Positions 12,291 to 24,089 of a stretch of 64,000 bases of DNA are shown piece after piece. How positions within the stretch are numbered: position 1 is the first letter of the stretch; each line of letters begins with the position of its first letter. This DNA comes from Rostrohypoxylon terebratum (taxonomy: Eukaryota; Ascomycota; Sordariomycetes; Xylariales; Hypoxylaceae). Made by a program: the position numbers and the translations under genes. The DNA lies in the NCBI GenBank assembly GCA_022497145.1, contig MU385870.1:411066-475065 (forward strand). Direction: 5' to 3'. The notes under the pieces were generated by a model. The model made no database searches. It saw only the letters and a list, made by a program, of their open reading frames with translations, and was not told where the DNA came from.

Positions 12291-14800
12291 CTTGTCTTAG
12301 TTGTTTCAACACAAGGCGGGGAAATGTAGCCGGGTCAAGTGAAGCTCTATAGGCAAAAGGTTGTCTGAAAGACGAAAATGAATGGATAGACTATCCAAGT
12401 CAACGAAGGCTGAAGGATAGAGTCTGTCTATGTCTACGGTGTACGTGAGGGAAGTTCGTGTGGCAGACGAAAAATCTCGAGAAAAGAGACCGGTGGTTAG
12501 GAGAGAAGCGTGGTGTTTTTCTATGTATAATGTTTTGCCCACTGCAGAGTGCCCAGGTGGTTATTTTGGAGATTTTGGAGGGGTACTAGACTAAAAAGAA
12601 TTGTGGGCATCTGGAATTGTGTTAGCTGGGGGTTATCAAGCTAGGGACTGTACTAGGTACTAGGTACTAGGTACTACAAGGAGTTACCACGCTAAAACCT
12701 GCGTGGATAGCGTAGACCATGTAGAGATGCTGTACTGCATAGCAGGATCCATGTATTGGTCAGGTAGTGTGTGTGCGTTGACCCACTTATCCGCCACCCC
12801 TGTCTCTCCGTCATGCAACTTGGCAACATTTCCAATCTTCATCCATCCAATTAGAGGGGGTCTTATACCAGATACGGTCAAGACGCTACATGATACCTGC
12901 ATATGAAAAAGTCCTCAACTTGACAGTCTTGACAGTCTTAACTTGACTTTGCAGCATCCTTTGTTATATTCTACCAGTCCTGCCAGTCCTGCCAGTCTAC
13001 GCAGTAATATTATATGGTTACTTATTATTACTTTTATTATTATTGTCACTACCGTTCATACCTACCTCCCCAGACCGTACATCCATCCCTACTACTACTT
13101 AGGACCTAGAATCTGGAGCCTCGAATGAGAATATTCGTGTCCCAAAACTTGAAGCACATCGAACCAACAAATCATACAGGTTCCAGCGTATCCCATGTCT
13201 TATGCCCCGAGAGAGATATGCATGAAACATGGCAATTAAGATATTCGAACAATCGAGACTTTTTAGTCAAACGATGCTCTTGTTTCTAAATTAGGATTTG
13301 AAGTGAAGATTAAGTTAAGTTGGCTGTGATTCCAGACCAATTTAACCAATCTACTTAATCTACGAATTACCTACCCCCCCCCCCCCCTCGTTACTAAAAA
13401 AACGGATTTGAGGCGGCTGCAGGGACCAAAGTGAACATGTTTAAACTTTACATAGTACAGCTGTATTATGTTGGTCTTTACGATAGAAGAAACATGCTCC
13501 CGGGCATGTCCCTGAAAGCAGCGAAGTCACCTCGTCGTCATGATTCGACCAAGTAGCACGAATAGTAAACACCGCTTAGTTACCGCTAGTTTCCCACCCC
13601 TCCTTTTGAAGCCACTGAACACCATCAAGTCAGGGGTAAAGTTGGGTAGACTTGGGAAGACTTCTCCTCTAACTTCCCTAATAGGTGAGATATGGACGAT
13701 TATGACGATCACTCCCTTCTACTGGGTATATTACTAGGTATTCTTTCATCGACGTACTGTGCGCAAAATGCATAACCGACATTAGACAGACAACAATAGA
13801 CGATAGACGTTCCGCATGTGAAAGGTGGTCAATTTCTGATAGGAGCAAATTCGGTGTGCCGCTGCAATTGGCGCAGCGCAATTAAGAGCATAAAGAGAGT
13901 TGATTTACCACCACTGAGCAGTTGGTGACCACCAGCACCACCCAGGAACCCCCCCTGCTCGTAATTTCATAATTAAGATGAAGCTCATACCCGTCCCTTG
14001 CACAACGTCGTCCTCAAGCTATCTTACGTAGTAGATATCGAGCACGACATACTAGGTACTGCGAGGTGGCTGACTGCCCAGGTGGGTTTGCGTATACACT
14101 ATCTTTGCCTACCTATGTACCTACCTACGCAAGAGGCATTACATTACACGCATCATGTTGTAGATAGGTCGTTTCTTCTGAGGTACCGAGCCTTAGTAGC
14201 ATTTGACTAAGGCAGTATTATTCATATTACGTATTCATGGATTTTGTTCGTAAGCTTTCCCGAGTCTGTCCGTTTCAATGGCCCGCCCCTGAGACGCATC
14301 CCTTCTTTTACGACATTTGCATGTGCTATTATTTTTTACGCGTTATACCAAAACTGTGTGACGGCGATTTTTGTCGAGAGAGTGTGGCCACGGCTGCGCG
14401 AGTCAAGTTGTGGGAACGCTGATGAGAGTATTATCTATCTACCAAATGCTAGCCCGCTCTAGAATCCCGGCAACTCAACTTGGTGTACACTTTCCCCCTT
14501 GAAATAGTGTTAGTTAGATTTCTGAAAATGACCCCATCGCCAACCCAGCACAAAAGTACTATACTAGTTTCAACACAATATATATCCGCGAAAACTTATC
14601 CTAAAAAAGTATAGTTTTTTTTATATGTTTTATCTTTCTTAATTCAGTGGTTTATTGCAGTTGTAAAAAATATAAAAAATACGTATGTTTTGATAATACG
14701 TCTCAAAGCCTTGTTCGATACTTAAGAACCCCGGCGAGAATCTGTATCAGATTAAGCTTTTACTAACATTATTTCAGGGGGTAAAGTGTAGTCTTGAGTG

Positions 14801-14825
14801 TAGTGTAGTGTAGTGTAGTGTAGTG
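14801..14825. repeat. (TAGTG)5 microsatellite
   Basis: Five exact TAGTG units preceded by GAGTG, inside the 6.5-kb gene-free block. Confidence 0.95.
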
Positions 14826-15531
14826 TATATAGTATATTAGTAGCATCGTAGTGCTGAATCTACCTACCTATTAAAATAACTAATATCGGAGTAGGGAACT
14901 TCTCTTACCTTAGTTTCTACATAGTAGACATGCTACTATGCTACTCCCACTTTATCACTCGCGATTGATGTGTTGCATTCGTCAATCAAATTGGGTTTTG
15001 AAGATCGTTTAATTTCGATAAGGTCGTGTCCCGTCCGCGACCAGGTCGATGGCTATTTCTAGTATTCTACCCACATGTATATGTACTTGTACATCCGCCT
15101 CCGACGATCTTGTTTTTTCCGCTCTCAATACTACCGAGTTTGGGTCGGTAAGACTCTATCCCTTCTCGAACTCGACTTCTAGTTGGAGCCTCAGGACCGG
15201 TTAGCTCCGCGAGATCGGCAGTGAAGATTTGCAGAGTCGCCAAAGCCGCCGTCTCAAGTTGATGTTTTGGCCCACGGGACCACCGGGCGGCTTAAAACCA
15301 AAACCCCCAAGTGGAAATACCGAGTTGGTCAGTTCCGTTGAGGCTAGGTTGAGAATAGTCCCCTCTCGAGCGAGCCCTAATACCTATTTACTATATTTAT
15401 TATATCTATCAAATACGTACCCGGAGTAAAAGGGCTGACGCTCGGCCGGTTCCTGTTTTTGCAGAAAGTCCGAATCGGTACATGAGCCAAGACAAAAGAG
15501 AGAGAATCGAATACAACGTATTAGATACAAG

Positions 15532-15550
15532 GCGAGAAATAATTTCTCGC
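15532..15550. repeat. Perfect 9-bp inverted repeat, 1-base centre
   Basis: GCGAGAAAT, A, ATTTCTCGC. No gene nearby that would make it a terminator. Confidence 0.85.
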
Positions 15551-18500
15551 ATGCCTAGATACACAGATCTTATCATCTTGCCGATGGCTTAGCACTATTT
15601 GGGTGGCTACTATAAATACTTGTCATCAAAATGAAGTGGGCATTAGGTACCTAGGTATTACGCCATAATAATAGGGGTTACCCATTTTCGTAGTGCATTC
15701 AATGAGACGAAAGTCAGCCAAAACGATAACTAGAAGACGATCATTGGAATCAACTGCTGAAGATCGCAAAATCAAATCAGAAATACCTAGGTAGGTACAA
15801 TACAAAATAATTATACATATTTTTTTAATCTAACTAAGCATATTATGACGATCCGAAGACAATCCTCTTGGAAGCATTTCATCATCTTGCATGATCCTGC
15901 CGTAAGAGTCGAACACTTCACTTATGTAATACTATTATTGTAAAAATGGCTTGCCATCCCTATGCGCTATTGATAACTTGGAACTGCATATGAACGACAC
16001 GAGCCATCTGGTCGCCTAGGTCAGACAAGCCTCTTACCGCACGTGGCTACTAACCTTCGGCTACTGAGGTATGACACGGACCCTAATCAGCGTTCGCGGT
16101 TAGCTGACTTGCAGCTGACGCGCCATATTTGGGTTGAGTGAAAGCTGTCAACTAGCGGGGTGAATACTATGCCCAGTATGCCACCGTGCCACGCCGTAGG
16201 TTTATTGACCTATCTGCAAGATGAGCAACCATTCGCTTGGGACGTAGGATGCTGCCTCAGCTAAGTAATGGGCTAAGTAATGGATGGGAAGATATTACAA
16301 AGAACAGGTTACCAACGATCCATGTAACCCGACTGCCCCAGTACACAGTAGATGTAACCGGCAATGAATAAACCTTCGACAAGTGTGCTTCCAAGGAACT
16401 CGAAGAGTGAATGACAATGATAGCGAACCATAGCGAACCGCAAACTGTAAAAAGTTGCTAAAGTGGTAGAAAGGATGGATGTGATACGTGGCTCCGAAGT
16501 ATATATCCTGCTTTTGCATCTCGTATTTTTGGCCGAGAAACCACACGATGACGACGTTTCATACGAGCAAACCTTCAACAGGTAAGGGGGGCATCCGGGA
16601 AGACTAGCCACTTACCACCCCGCGGAGCCTCAAGTTCACGATGGTTTTTTCAATAGCCTAGTCAAGGTTAAGGCTAGTCCCATCCTAGATGAAATGTTGG
16701 AACTCGGAGGTTTTTCTTTTTTACATAGGATATGTACTTTCTTTTTGCTCCATCGTCCACGCCACAGAGGAGATATAATGGCACGGAGCACAATCATAAT
16801 CATCGATAATCGTCGATTAGCCCAATAAGCCCTGGCTTGAAATCTCTCGGCTTTACTTAGTCTTAGATTCAAGCGGGTTCAAACGGCTTCTGAATATGAC
16901 GGGCAGGGCGGTAGTGAACAGCAAACATCCTGCATCCGTCCTCGTCGATGTTTTCTTGTATTATGCGACGCAGGTGTGTGCCTGGTGCGTACTTATACGT
17001 GCCCAGGTGTGTATACGAGTCTTAGGCGAGTGGCCAATTACAAACCAGGAATTTGAAGCATGTAGAAAGCCTAAACCGAATCTTGCATGCCTTTATGTTA
17101 GACAGATAGACTTGACTTACGAATTTCAATGCTGGGAAGAAGAATGCTATTTGTTATTCGGCCCAAGCTGCTGGTATGCGTAGCCTTCCACGTCTTCCCG
17201 TGTCTCCTCGCGTTCTTCTATCAAGGCTGTGGGAGGGCGGAAAGGGCTGCGAGAGCCCCTTTTGAGCCTTTTAAGCCTTTCGAGTGTTCAGTGTTCAGTG
17301 TTATGATGAAACAAATTCTTATATGAACCCGCACATCACCAAATAGTGTCGATAACAGATCTAAAATTGGATTGGTCAGATTGGATGGGAGAGAAGAAAA
17401 ACGTGCCGATGATCCAAGACTTGGTCTCCTGTGGTTGGCCGTAGGGAAGGGAAGGGACTTGTTAGAGCCTAGAGCACCTGAAAAAAGGGATATTCAGTGG
17501 ATACTTACATTCTATAGTACGTACCTACCTACCTAAGTATGAATACTGAACGCCCACGACGAAATGAAAGCCTCTTAACACGACATCAGTGGCTATTGCC
17601 TGTGTTATGCTTGTGTAACTAGCTACCGCCAGGGCTACCTAGTCAATACTAGTACTAGATTCCCACTAGATTTCAAGTTTTAGCTATTTTACCAATCTTG
17701 TGCTATTCCTATTAGGGTATCACTACGCAATTGCTGCCCCCTTTCCCCTGAGCGCAGGAATTCTAGGGAATGAGTTAGTGGGTTATCGTAGTGGCAGAGT
17801 GGGGGTTTTACAAGATCAAATGGATGCGATTATGTATTGTACCGGTACATCTATCTAGATTCTACTACTACGTCGTATGTACATAGTAGGTGTACGATAG
17901 TCAGAATGGTACGCGTTGTGGGGTCTAGCCTAGCCCAGTGCTGTTAAAAATTTAAAGCACTTTTAAGGGCTTTGGAAACTATGCGGGCTGTGCTTGCAGT
18001 GATTGTCCGTACTATGTATGTAGAATTCAGCAAGTTCGACTGATTACAGTACACGGAACACACTGATAATTGATGCGACCGTGTCTGAAAGCGCTGATTT
18101 AATTGGGGCAGGTTTTGGGGCTAAAATTGTGTGGGATAAGCTCAACTCCCTGTACCCGTACCTCTAGTACATGCCCATGCTACTACCTCTGCTATCTCTT
18201 TGTGTGTAGTATGTACGAACTACGAAGTACCTAAGGTATGTACACTGCGTCTGCGTATCTCTCCCTGTTAAACCTCCCCTGCACCCCTTGTATACCCTGT
18301 ATCCCAAAATTGCTAGGTGTGCCTTGTCATAACGCGAAGTCGACTCGGTACTTTTGATGGTACCTTTCCAATTTGAAAATTTATTAGCCGTACATCTCTT
18401 TCTCACCCTTCTTTTTCTGTCCTTTTTTTCTTCTCGTCAACTTCTGTCCCTCCAAGAGTCGACGACCTTTCTCTCCTCCGCACATACCGAACAGCCTCTT

Positions 18501-18763
18501 TTTTAGAAGCTTCACGGAAGAGAGAACAAGAGTTCACATTCGCAGTTCATCTCGTATTGTGAATTCTTGAATCGTAAACGCCATCCCCCCAAAATTATCT
18601 AAACCTTTAATTGGTCTCAGCAGGCTTGGCCTAGTCACTCATTCTATCGTGTCATCTTCAATTCATTCACTCTCACTCTCACTACCATTACCACCCCCTT
18701 TACAATTATATCGCACCTCGCGATTCTGTTCACATCTCTCAATCAAGATTAATCAAGTCAACA

Positions 18764-20234
18764 ATGGCGGACGAAAAGAGTCGTACATCTGGCGAGGTCC
18801 CTCGACCTGAGCCTAAGGGCCCTATTCTGCCCACCACGAACCCTGAGGCTGACAAGCCCCAACCTCCTAAGCCAGCCATTCACCCGGCTCTCTACGTTGC
18901 GTACGTCGAATCCCAGAAACACGATCACTGTCGAGATATGGAAGGATAAACTAGCTGACACCAAATCGTTACAGAGTATGGATCAGTTTGTCGTCATCTG
19001 TCATTCTCTTCAACAAATGGATTCTAGACACACTCGAGTTCCGTAAGGAAGCCCCTTTAAATCGCTGAATTCGAAGTTGCGACCGTGGTCCAGATCTAAC
19101 GATGTCTCAGGCTACCCTGTTATCCTCACCACTTACCATCTGTCCTTCGCGACCGTCGCAACACAATTGATGGCGCGCTACACTACCCTCCTTGACGGTC
19201 GCAAGTCTGTTAAGATGACCGGTCGCGTCTACCTCCGTGCTATTGTCCCCATTGGTGTCTTCTTCAGCTTGAGCTTGATCTGCGGTAACTTGACCTACCT
19301 CTACCTCAGTGTTGCTTTCATCCAGATGATCAAGGTACGAATAGACAACTACGGTCACGAATTTGGAAGTAACAGAATGCTGACGTTGGAATGTTATAGG
19401 CTACCACCCCCGTTGCTGTCCTTCTTTCCAGCTGGGCTATGGGTCTTGCCCCTCCCAACTTGAAGCAGCTTGCGAACGTGTCTGCCATCGTCGTCGGTGT
19501 CATGATTGCCTCCTTTGGTGAGATTAAGTTTGTCTGGATTGGTTTCCTCTACCAGCTAGGTGGTCTTATGTTCGAGGCTATTCGTCTCAACTTGGTCCAG
19601 GCTCTTCTTAGCTCCGCCGAGTACAAGATGGACCCCCTCGTGTCTCTCTACTACTTCGCCCCTATCTGCGCTGCCATGAATGGTGTTGTTGCGCTCGCCT
19701 GGGAAGTCCCCAAGGTGTCCATGGCCGAAGTGTACCACGTTGGTCTCTTCACCTTCTTCTTGAACGGTCTCTGCGCCTTCCTCCTGAACGTCTCTGTCGT
19801 CTTTTTGGTAAGTCTTGCATTCGCACACTTTATTCTTGCTTCGGCCACTAACAATTGTACAGATTGGCAAGACTTCTGCCGTCATCATGACTCTTTGCGG
19901 TGTCCTCAAGGATGTCATGTTGGTCGTTGCCTCCATGCTTATCTGGGGTACTCCCGTTTCTGGTCTCCAGGCCTTCGGCTACACCATTGCCCTCGGTGGT
20001 ATGGTCTACTACAAGCTTGGATTCGAAGCTCTTAAGGGTTACGCTGGCGAGGCCAACCGACAGTGGGCTGAGTTCGGTGCTGCTCGTCCTGCTCTTCGGA
20101 AGATTATTGTCGTGGCCGCAGTCGTACTGTTCGCCTTCATCCTCTTCGGTGGCTTGGCTCCTACATACGCCCCCGACTACGACCCGTCGCAATACCTCTC
20201 CAGCGCGGCTGGCAAATTCGGCGTCTCCTCTTAA
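18764..20234 (+). CDS. Nucleotide-sugar/triose-phosphate translocator family (DUF250/TPT) transporter, 402 aa
   Basis: Five exons, 18764-18900, 18975-19042, 19111-19334, 19400-19807 and 19863-20234 (403 codons with stop); introns 55-74 bp, several with CTAAC branch sites. A proline-rich cytosolic N-terminus of about 45 residues precedes roughly ten hydrophobic segments. Features of the family include SSSVILFNKWIL, KMTGRVYLRAIVPIG, LSVAFIQMIKATTPVAVL and IGKTSAVIMTLCGVLKD. Members of this drug/metabolite-transporter branch move nucleotide sugars or phosphorylated triose-like compounds across Golgi/ER membranes. The substrate cannot be read from the sequence. Because the next gene upstream, 6.5 kb away and divergent, is UDP-galactopyranose mutase, and because the Aspergillus mutase sits beside the UDP-Galf transporter, UDP-galactofuranose is a reasonable guess (inference). 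The start ATG lies in a CAACAATGG context. Confidence 0.88.
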
Positions 20235-21685
20235 GCAAATATGTGACAAGACTAGACCTCCCTTTTCACCGTACACATTTGTAATATTCTGGGTGGACGG
20301 GGGTTCAACTAAAGCTTAGCTTTATAGAGCTAAGCATGATGATGGGTAAACGCTACGTGATGACCTAGCATGCGTTCTCCCTGAATTTTCGAGTACATAC
20401 TTGCACATTTTCCAATTCATCTTCGCCGGGGGTGGTAGTAATTGGAGAGACATTTTTTCTTTGTGGCCGTGGGCACTGAATGAGATAGGTAGCCACATGG
20501 TTCTTTTTTCTACTTTTGTACGGCTATAGAGAGCAGACATGGCGTCAATTGCACAGGGCCGGGTTGCATCTGCTCGTATCACGATAGGGCTAATTCATGT
20601 AGCTTAGAAAGGCCACAAGGGAAACTGGGCCTGAATGAAAATGAGACATAAAATTTAAATAACTGCCTGTCCGTCATTTGATCTGTGCTTGCTCGATCCA
20701 TTCTCTGAACAGATGTCTGGTTTGAATGGTGGAATTACTCGTGTGAAGCTCTAGGTCTGGGAAGATGTTCATTTAGCCTATAAGGTTCAGTTCTGGGCCG
20801 TCAGGGTAATATGATCCTTTGTGACGGAGTAGTAGCGGAATTGCCTGGAACATGACTTGATCGGCCGTATATCCCCGTAGCAGATCAGATGAGATAGCAT
20901 CTCGTAGGATGTAGAGAGTATGTAGATTTGGTATATTTCTTTCCAATCGTCGATGGTTCGGGACCGTATCCTTGGTCAGTCAGATGTAAATACGAGATAC
21001 CATGTGAAAGAGAATACGAGTAACAATCAGCTAGGGACTGGTCATCATTATTTTCCTATATGTCCGGAAAATTGAGAAAGCAGCATATCAATAGGTAACT
21101 TTGGGGACGGCACGGCTATGATATAAGTTCTTGATAGGTATAGGGCTTGTACATCTGAGGTAGCATTGTCACATACGAATTGGTAACCACTTAATGTAAC
21201 GAATGAAGTGATCTTGGTCCATTCTTCAGGTAGCTTGTAGGTACGTACCTAGGTTTGTATGTGTTCCTCCCAATATCTACAAGCCTATGGTTCCAGAGGG
21301 TAGAAATTGGAAGACTTGGACTTCTTGGAGGCACAGCTTCTGTCCACCCTATCTCCGGATATCCAGCTTTTGTCCCTCCCCGAGTTCAAAGAGCCATAAT
21401 CTAGGCTCTGATGATAACCGTTTTGTCAAGTACACTTCCAGCCCATATCTTAGACACCCAGCAAGCAGACGAGTTGTAGGTAGTTGATGGAATCCAAGAG
21501 ACTGGCACGCAAGTCACATGTATGTAGCCAGAGCATGTTGGTTCATTCGTCAAGTGTGTGTTTCATTTTCATGATTCTTAATTCAGAGCAAGACCCTTGA
21601 GGCTCCTAATGCCATTGATGATGCGATTTTACATCCCAGACCGAACCCCCTAGAACCGAACGACAGAAGTATGCAGACGAGAGGA
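20235..21685. other. Intergenic, convergent 3' flanks
   Basis: Lies between the convergent transporter and rpl27 genes. No gene, tRNA or repeat family is evident. One ACCTAGGT copy at 21247-21254. Confidence 0.5.
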
Positions 21686-22463
21686 TTAGAATTCTGTCGA
21701 GTTTTTATTAGCACACGTTTTGTAGCAAAAGTAGCAGACCATATATATGGTGATATAATGGTGATATGGAAAGAATAGACGTACTCAGAGGGGTGAAGAA
21801 CCATCGGTTCTTTCCACTTGTGTAGCGCTCCTCCAAGACCTTCTTGACGTTCTTCTTAGCTTCCTCCCGTTGGCTGACCTCCTTGAAGGTCTCGCCAGAA
21901 ACAACACCCTTAAGACCCTCAAGTTCGAGAGTGTATCGTGTAGGCATCAAGTGGTTGTAGTTGATGGCCTTGATGAAAGGCTTGATCTTAGAGCGCTTCT
22001 CTTGGCGCGTCTTGGACATGCGTCGGGTGATCTTGGAGGGGTAGCGCTCGATACCGGCGACCAGAGCGTGGCCGTAGGGGTGTGCCTTGTTGCCGCTGTC
22101 GACGGGTTGAATTATGACGACCTACAGAAGAGGCGGGTTAGTTAAAATTCGTTTCTCGACCCATGATATCTTTAGTGGAATGATTGTTCGACGTGTAAAT
22201 TTCAATTCCGCTGAGTCGTGAGATGGATGTCAGAAGAAATTGTTTCTTTTTTTTTTTAAAAAAAAAACAACTCAAATTCGGGCATATCTGTGGACGGATA
22301 TAGTGTAGTGTTGTTCTCGAATATTCAATCTTCAATCCATCGCACATGTCGGCGTATCTTTCCATCATCATTGAATTTTTCTCCCTTCTCGATAACGTAC
22401 CTTCTTACCGGCATATCTGCCGCGGGTGATGATGGCAACTCGGCCAACCTTAAGGAACTTCAT
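21686..22463 (-). CDS. rpl27: 60S ribosomal protein L27e (eL27), 135 aa
   Basis: Three exons: 22463-22401 (21 codons), 22121-21785 and 21693-21686. The spliced protein begins MKFLKVGRVAIITRGRYAGK and contains ALVAGIERYPSKITRRM, KTRQEKRSKIKPFIKAINYN and PTRYTLELEGLKG, the signature of eL27, and ends in TPLKF. Length 135 aa matches the family (136 in yeast). The last exon is only 8 nt: it supplies two bases of a Lys codon, Phe and the stop. Intron 1 (279 bp) is long for this locus and holds an 11-T/10-A tract. The gene is divergent from the Nce101-like gene with 468 bp between start codons, so the two may share a promoter. Confidence 0.97.
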
Positions 22464-22931
22464 GATGGTTTCTTCGCTGTCGTATTTGTCGAAAGGGCGA
22501 AGTAAGTCGGGGAAGTTGGGAAGTGGGTTGGCGTAATTGGTCGTATGAAGATTACAGTTCGGAATGGAGGTAAGTTCACCAGTTCGCAAGTTCGCGGTGG
22601 CTAAGAAAATCCAAGTTGTGCCTGAGAAAATTAAGCGAGCTAAGGGTTTTATTTTTGATTGGACAAAATTTGGGGTCCCATTTTATCGTTGTCGCAGGTG
22701 GTCAGTGCATTGTATCGTAGTACTACTATTGTAGTACAATACAATACAATTCACGGTGGGGCAGTTGCGGAATACCTAGAACACCAAGTGCGGGTAACAA
22801 CTTGCAACGATACTTCCAAGATTAACTTTCTACAATACAAGAAACATTGAACATCTCTGTCTATGTATTGCAAGCATAGGATCCTAAGACGCGCAGAGAA
22901 TAACGGCAACTAGATCTACGTAATAACAACA
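22464..22931. promoter_or_regulatory. Divergent promoter of rpl27 and the Nce101-like gene
   Basis: Only 468 bp separate the two start codons, so transcription signals for both genes must lie here. A GTAGTAC/TTGTA-rich stretch (22717-22752) is the most structured part. I cannot assign a factor-binding site. Confidence 0.5.
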
Positions 22932-23166
22932 ATGGCTCCTCCGACATATATCATCTCCCGTGTAGCGGACCCAATCTTCGCAGTGTTTATCGGCCTCGGA
23001 GCAGCTGCCACGAGAATCAACCGCGAAGGAAAAGACAAAGGTAGAACAACGCAACAGACCATCGAGGCTGGAAAGAGGTATATATTACAAACTACTTACA
23101 GCACTGTTTGCATTTGCCTAACACTTCTTATCTAGACGACTTGGTAACCTCTTCAAGTCAACATAA
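22932..23166 (+). CDS. Nce101-like small membrane protein, 58 aa
   Basis: Two exons, 22932-23077 and 23136-23166, joined across a 58-bp GT-AG intron with a CTAAC branch site; 59 codons including stop. The protein starts MAPPTYIISRVADPIFAVF, followed by a short hydrophobic segment and the basic stretch RINREGKDKGR, ending RRLGNLFKST. This matches the fungal non-classical export protein 1 family (yeast NCE101, 53 aa; Pfam NCE101), tail-anchored-like microproteins linked genetically to leaderless protein export in yeast; their biochemical role is not established. Start context ACAACAATGG is good. Divergent from rpl27. The assignment rests on recalled family pattern only. Confidence 0.75.
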
Positions 23167-23294
23167 TGATATTCTACCGAGTTCCACGGGTCGTGGGGTA
23201 ATGGACAATACTGGAGATAATGCAAGACAATGCAGTGGTCTTCATATTTAGAGTTCTCTGTGATGAAGGATAATAAAATATTTAAACCGAGCCA

Positions 23295-24089
23295 TTATTC
23301 CGCATACGCTGGGCCATATTCCTTCTTCATGGCTTCCCTAACCATCTGTCCGCACAGCTTGGCAGTCGGATTGGTACTCACAGCCAACCCCTTGGCGATC
23401 TCATTACCGTATCTCCCTCCTAGAGCAAAGTCTCTTGAGGCCGCCTCCTCGAACTCAATCTTTGTCCATGTCGCTTCCTTCCTTCCAGAAATACCAGCCA
23501 CATTACCAGCTTGGAACGATTTTGCAGTCATATGATATATCGCTGCTCGTTGGGTGTGCGCTAGGGATAAGGTCTTCCCAGCTTGGGGCGAGATAGAAGC
23601 AAAGAGGTTCTTTGGTGTTAGCAGCGCGATAGCTTTGTCGAGATCAGAGAGGACCGATGTTGCCGCTTGCGATTTCTCAGAATCGTCGACATCCCCCAGC
23701 ACTCGGTTCGAGTCATGGACGCCACTTAGGAGCATTGTATCTCCATACAGCCTTCTCAAGGCTTGTGCTCTATTGTTGCGGGCACTAGCATAATCAGGGT
23801 ATTCCGAGATGATTTCACCTAATCTCGATACGCACTTGCGATATCCTTCTATCGGCTCTGTCGTTGTCGCAGGTCGCAGACCAGCTAGTTGCATCTCCAG
23901 TTGTTGCATAGCTAGCACAATCTCCCGTTCCTTCTGAGAGATGCGGTCATACACGGATGTGTCCGTTATATTCGGATCTTTAGGCAATGTCGTATCTACG
24001 ATGACGGCCGTCAACGGGTTTGATTCTGGGTCTTTGATTTTCTCGAGCACGTTGAAGTCGCGTCGACTAAGAGAGCTCGCCGCCGCCAT
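23295..24089 (-). CDS. TTC36-like tetratricopeptide repeat protein, 264 aa
   Basis: Single exon with a real ATG. After a variable N-terminal 80 residues with a coiled-coil-like stretch (SQKEREIVLAMQQLEMQLAG), TPR units begin near residue 81: SEYPDYASARNNRAQALRR (97-113), SVLSDLDKAIAL (145-156), SLAHTQRAAIYHMTAKSF (175-192) and the C-terminal FEEAASRDFALGGRYGNEI (213-231), then a KLCGQMVREAM tail. The order of NNRAQA(L)R, a D-L-(D/E)-(K/R)-A helix, a (A/S)RDF helix and a P-x-A-K/A-L-C-x-x-M end matches animal TTC36. TPR proteins are adaptors; animal TTC36 is reported to bind and protect 4-hydroxyphenylpyruvate dioxygenase. The HPPD gene is the adjacent divergent neighbour here (1.2 kb between starts). 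Longer than human TTC36 (189 aa) because of the N-terminus and an insert at 118-143. Confidence 0.85.
   Translation of the reverse strand: MAAASSLSRRDFNVLEKIKDPESNPLTAVIVDTTLPKDPNITDTSVYDRISQKEREIVLAMQQLEMQLAGLRPATTTEPIEGYRKCVSRLGEIISEYPDYASARNNRAQALRRLYGDTMLLSGVHDSNRVLGDVDDSEKSQAATSVLSDLDKAIALLTPKNLFASISPQAGKTLSLAHTQRAAIYHMTAKSFQAGNVAGISGRKEATWTKIEFEEAASRDFALGGRYGNEIAKGLAVSTNPTAKLCGQMVREAMKKEYGPAYAE

Larger units (their letters stand above)
12291..18763. other. 6.5-kb gene-free block
   Basis: I find no coding model with splice signals on either strand. The ends must hold the divergent promoters of ugmA and the transporter; the last 300 bases before 18764 are CT-rich with CTCACT units (18668-18684). 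Contents: TACTAGG repeats (12651-12676), a 14-C run (13374-13387), an A/T-rich patch (about 14560-14700), TAGTG repeats (14801-14825), a perfect palindrome (15532-15550), two ACCTAGGT copies (15649-15656, 15785-15792), and scattered CCTA/TAGG units. Confidence 0.55.

Noticed and set aside
16861..16900. B-box-like GGTTCAAAC as part of a tRNA
   Set aside because: No A-box at the needed distance and no cloverleaf pairing.
22122..22400. C/D-box snoRNA in the rpl27 intron
   Set aside because: An ATGATGA C-box-like and a CTGA are present but about 140 bases apart, with no terminal stem or C'/D' boxes.
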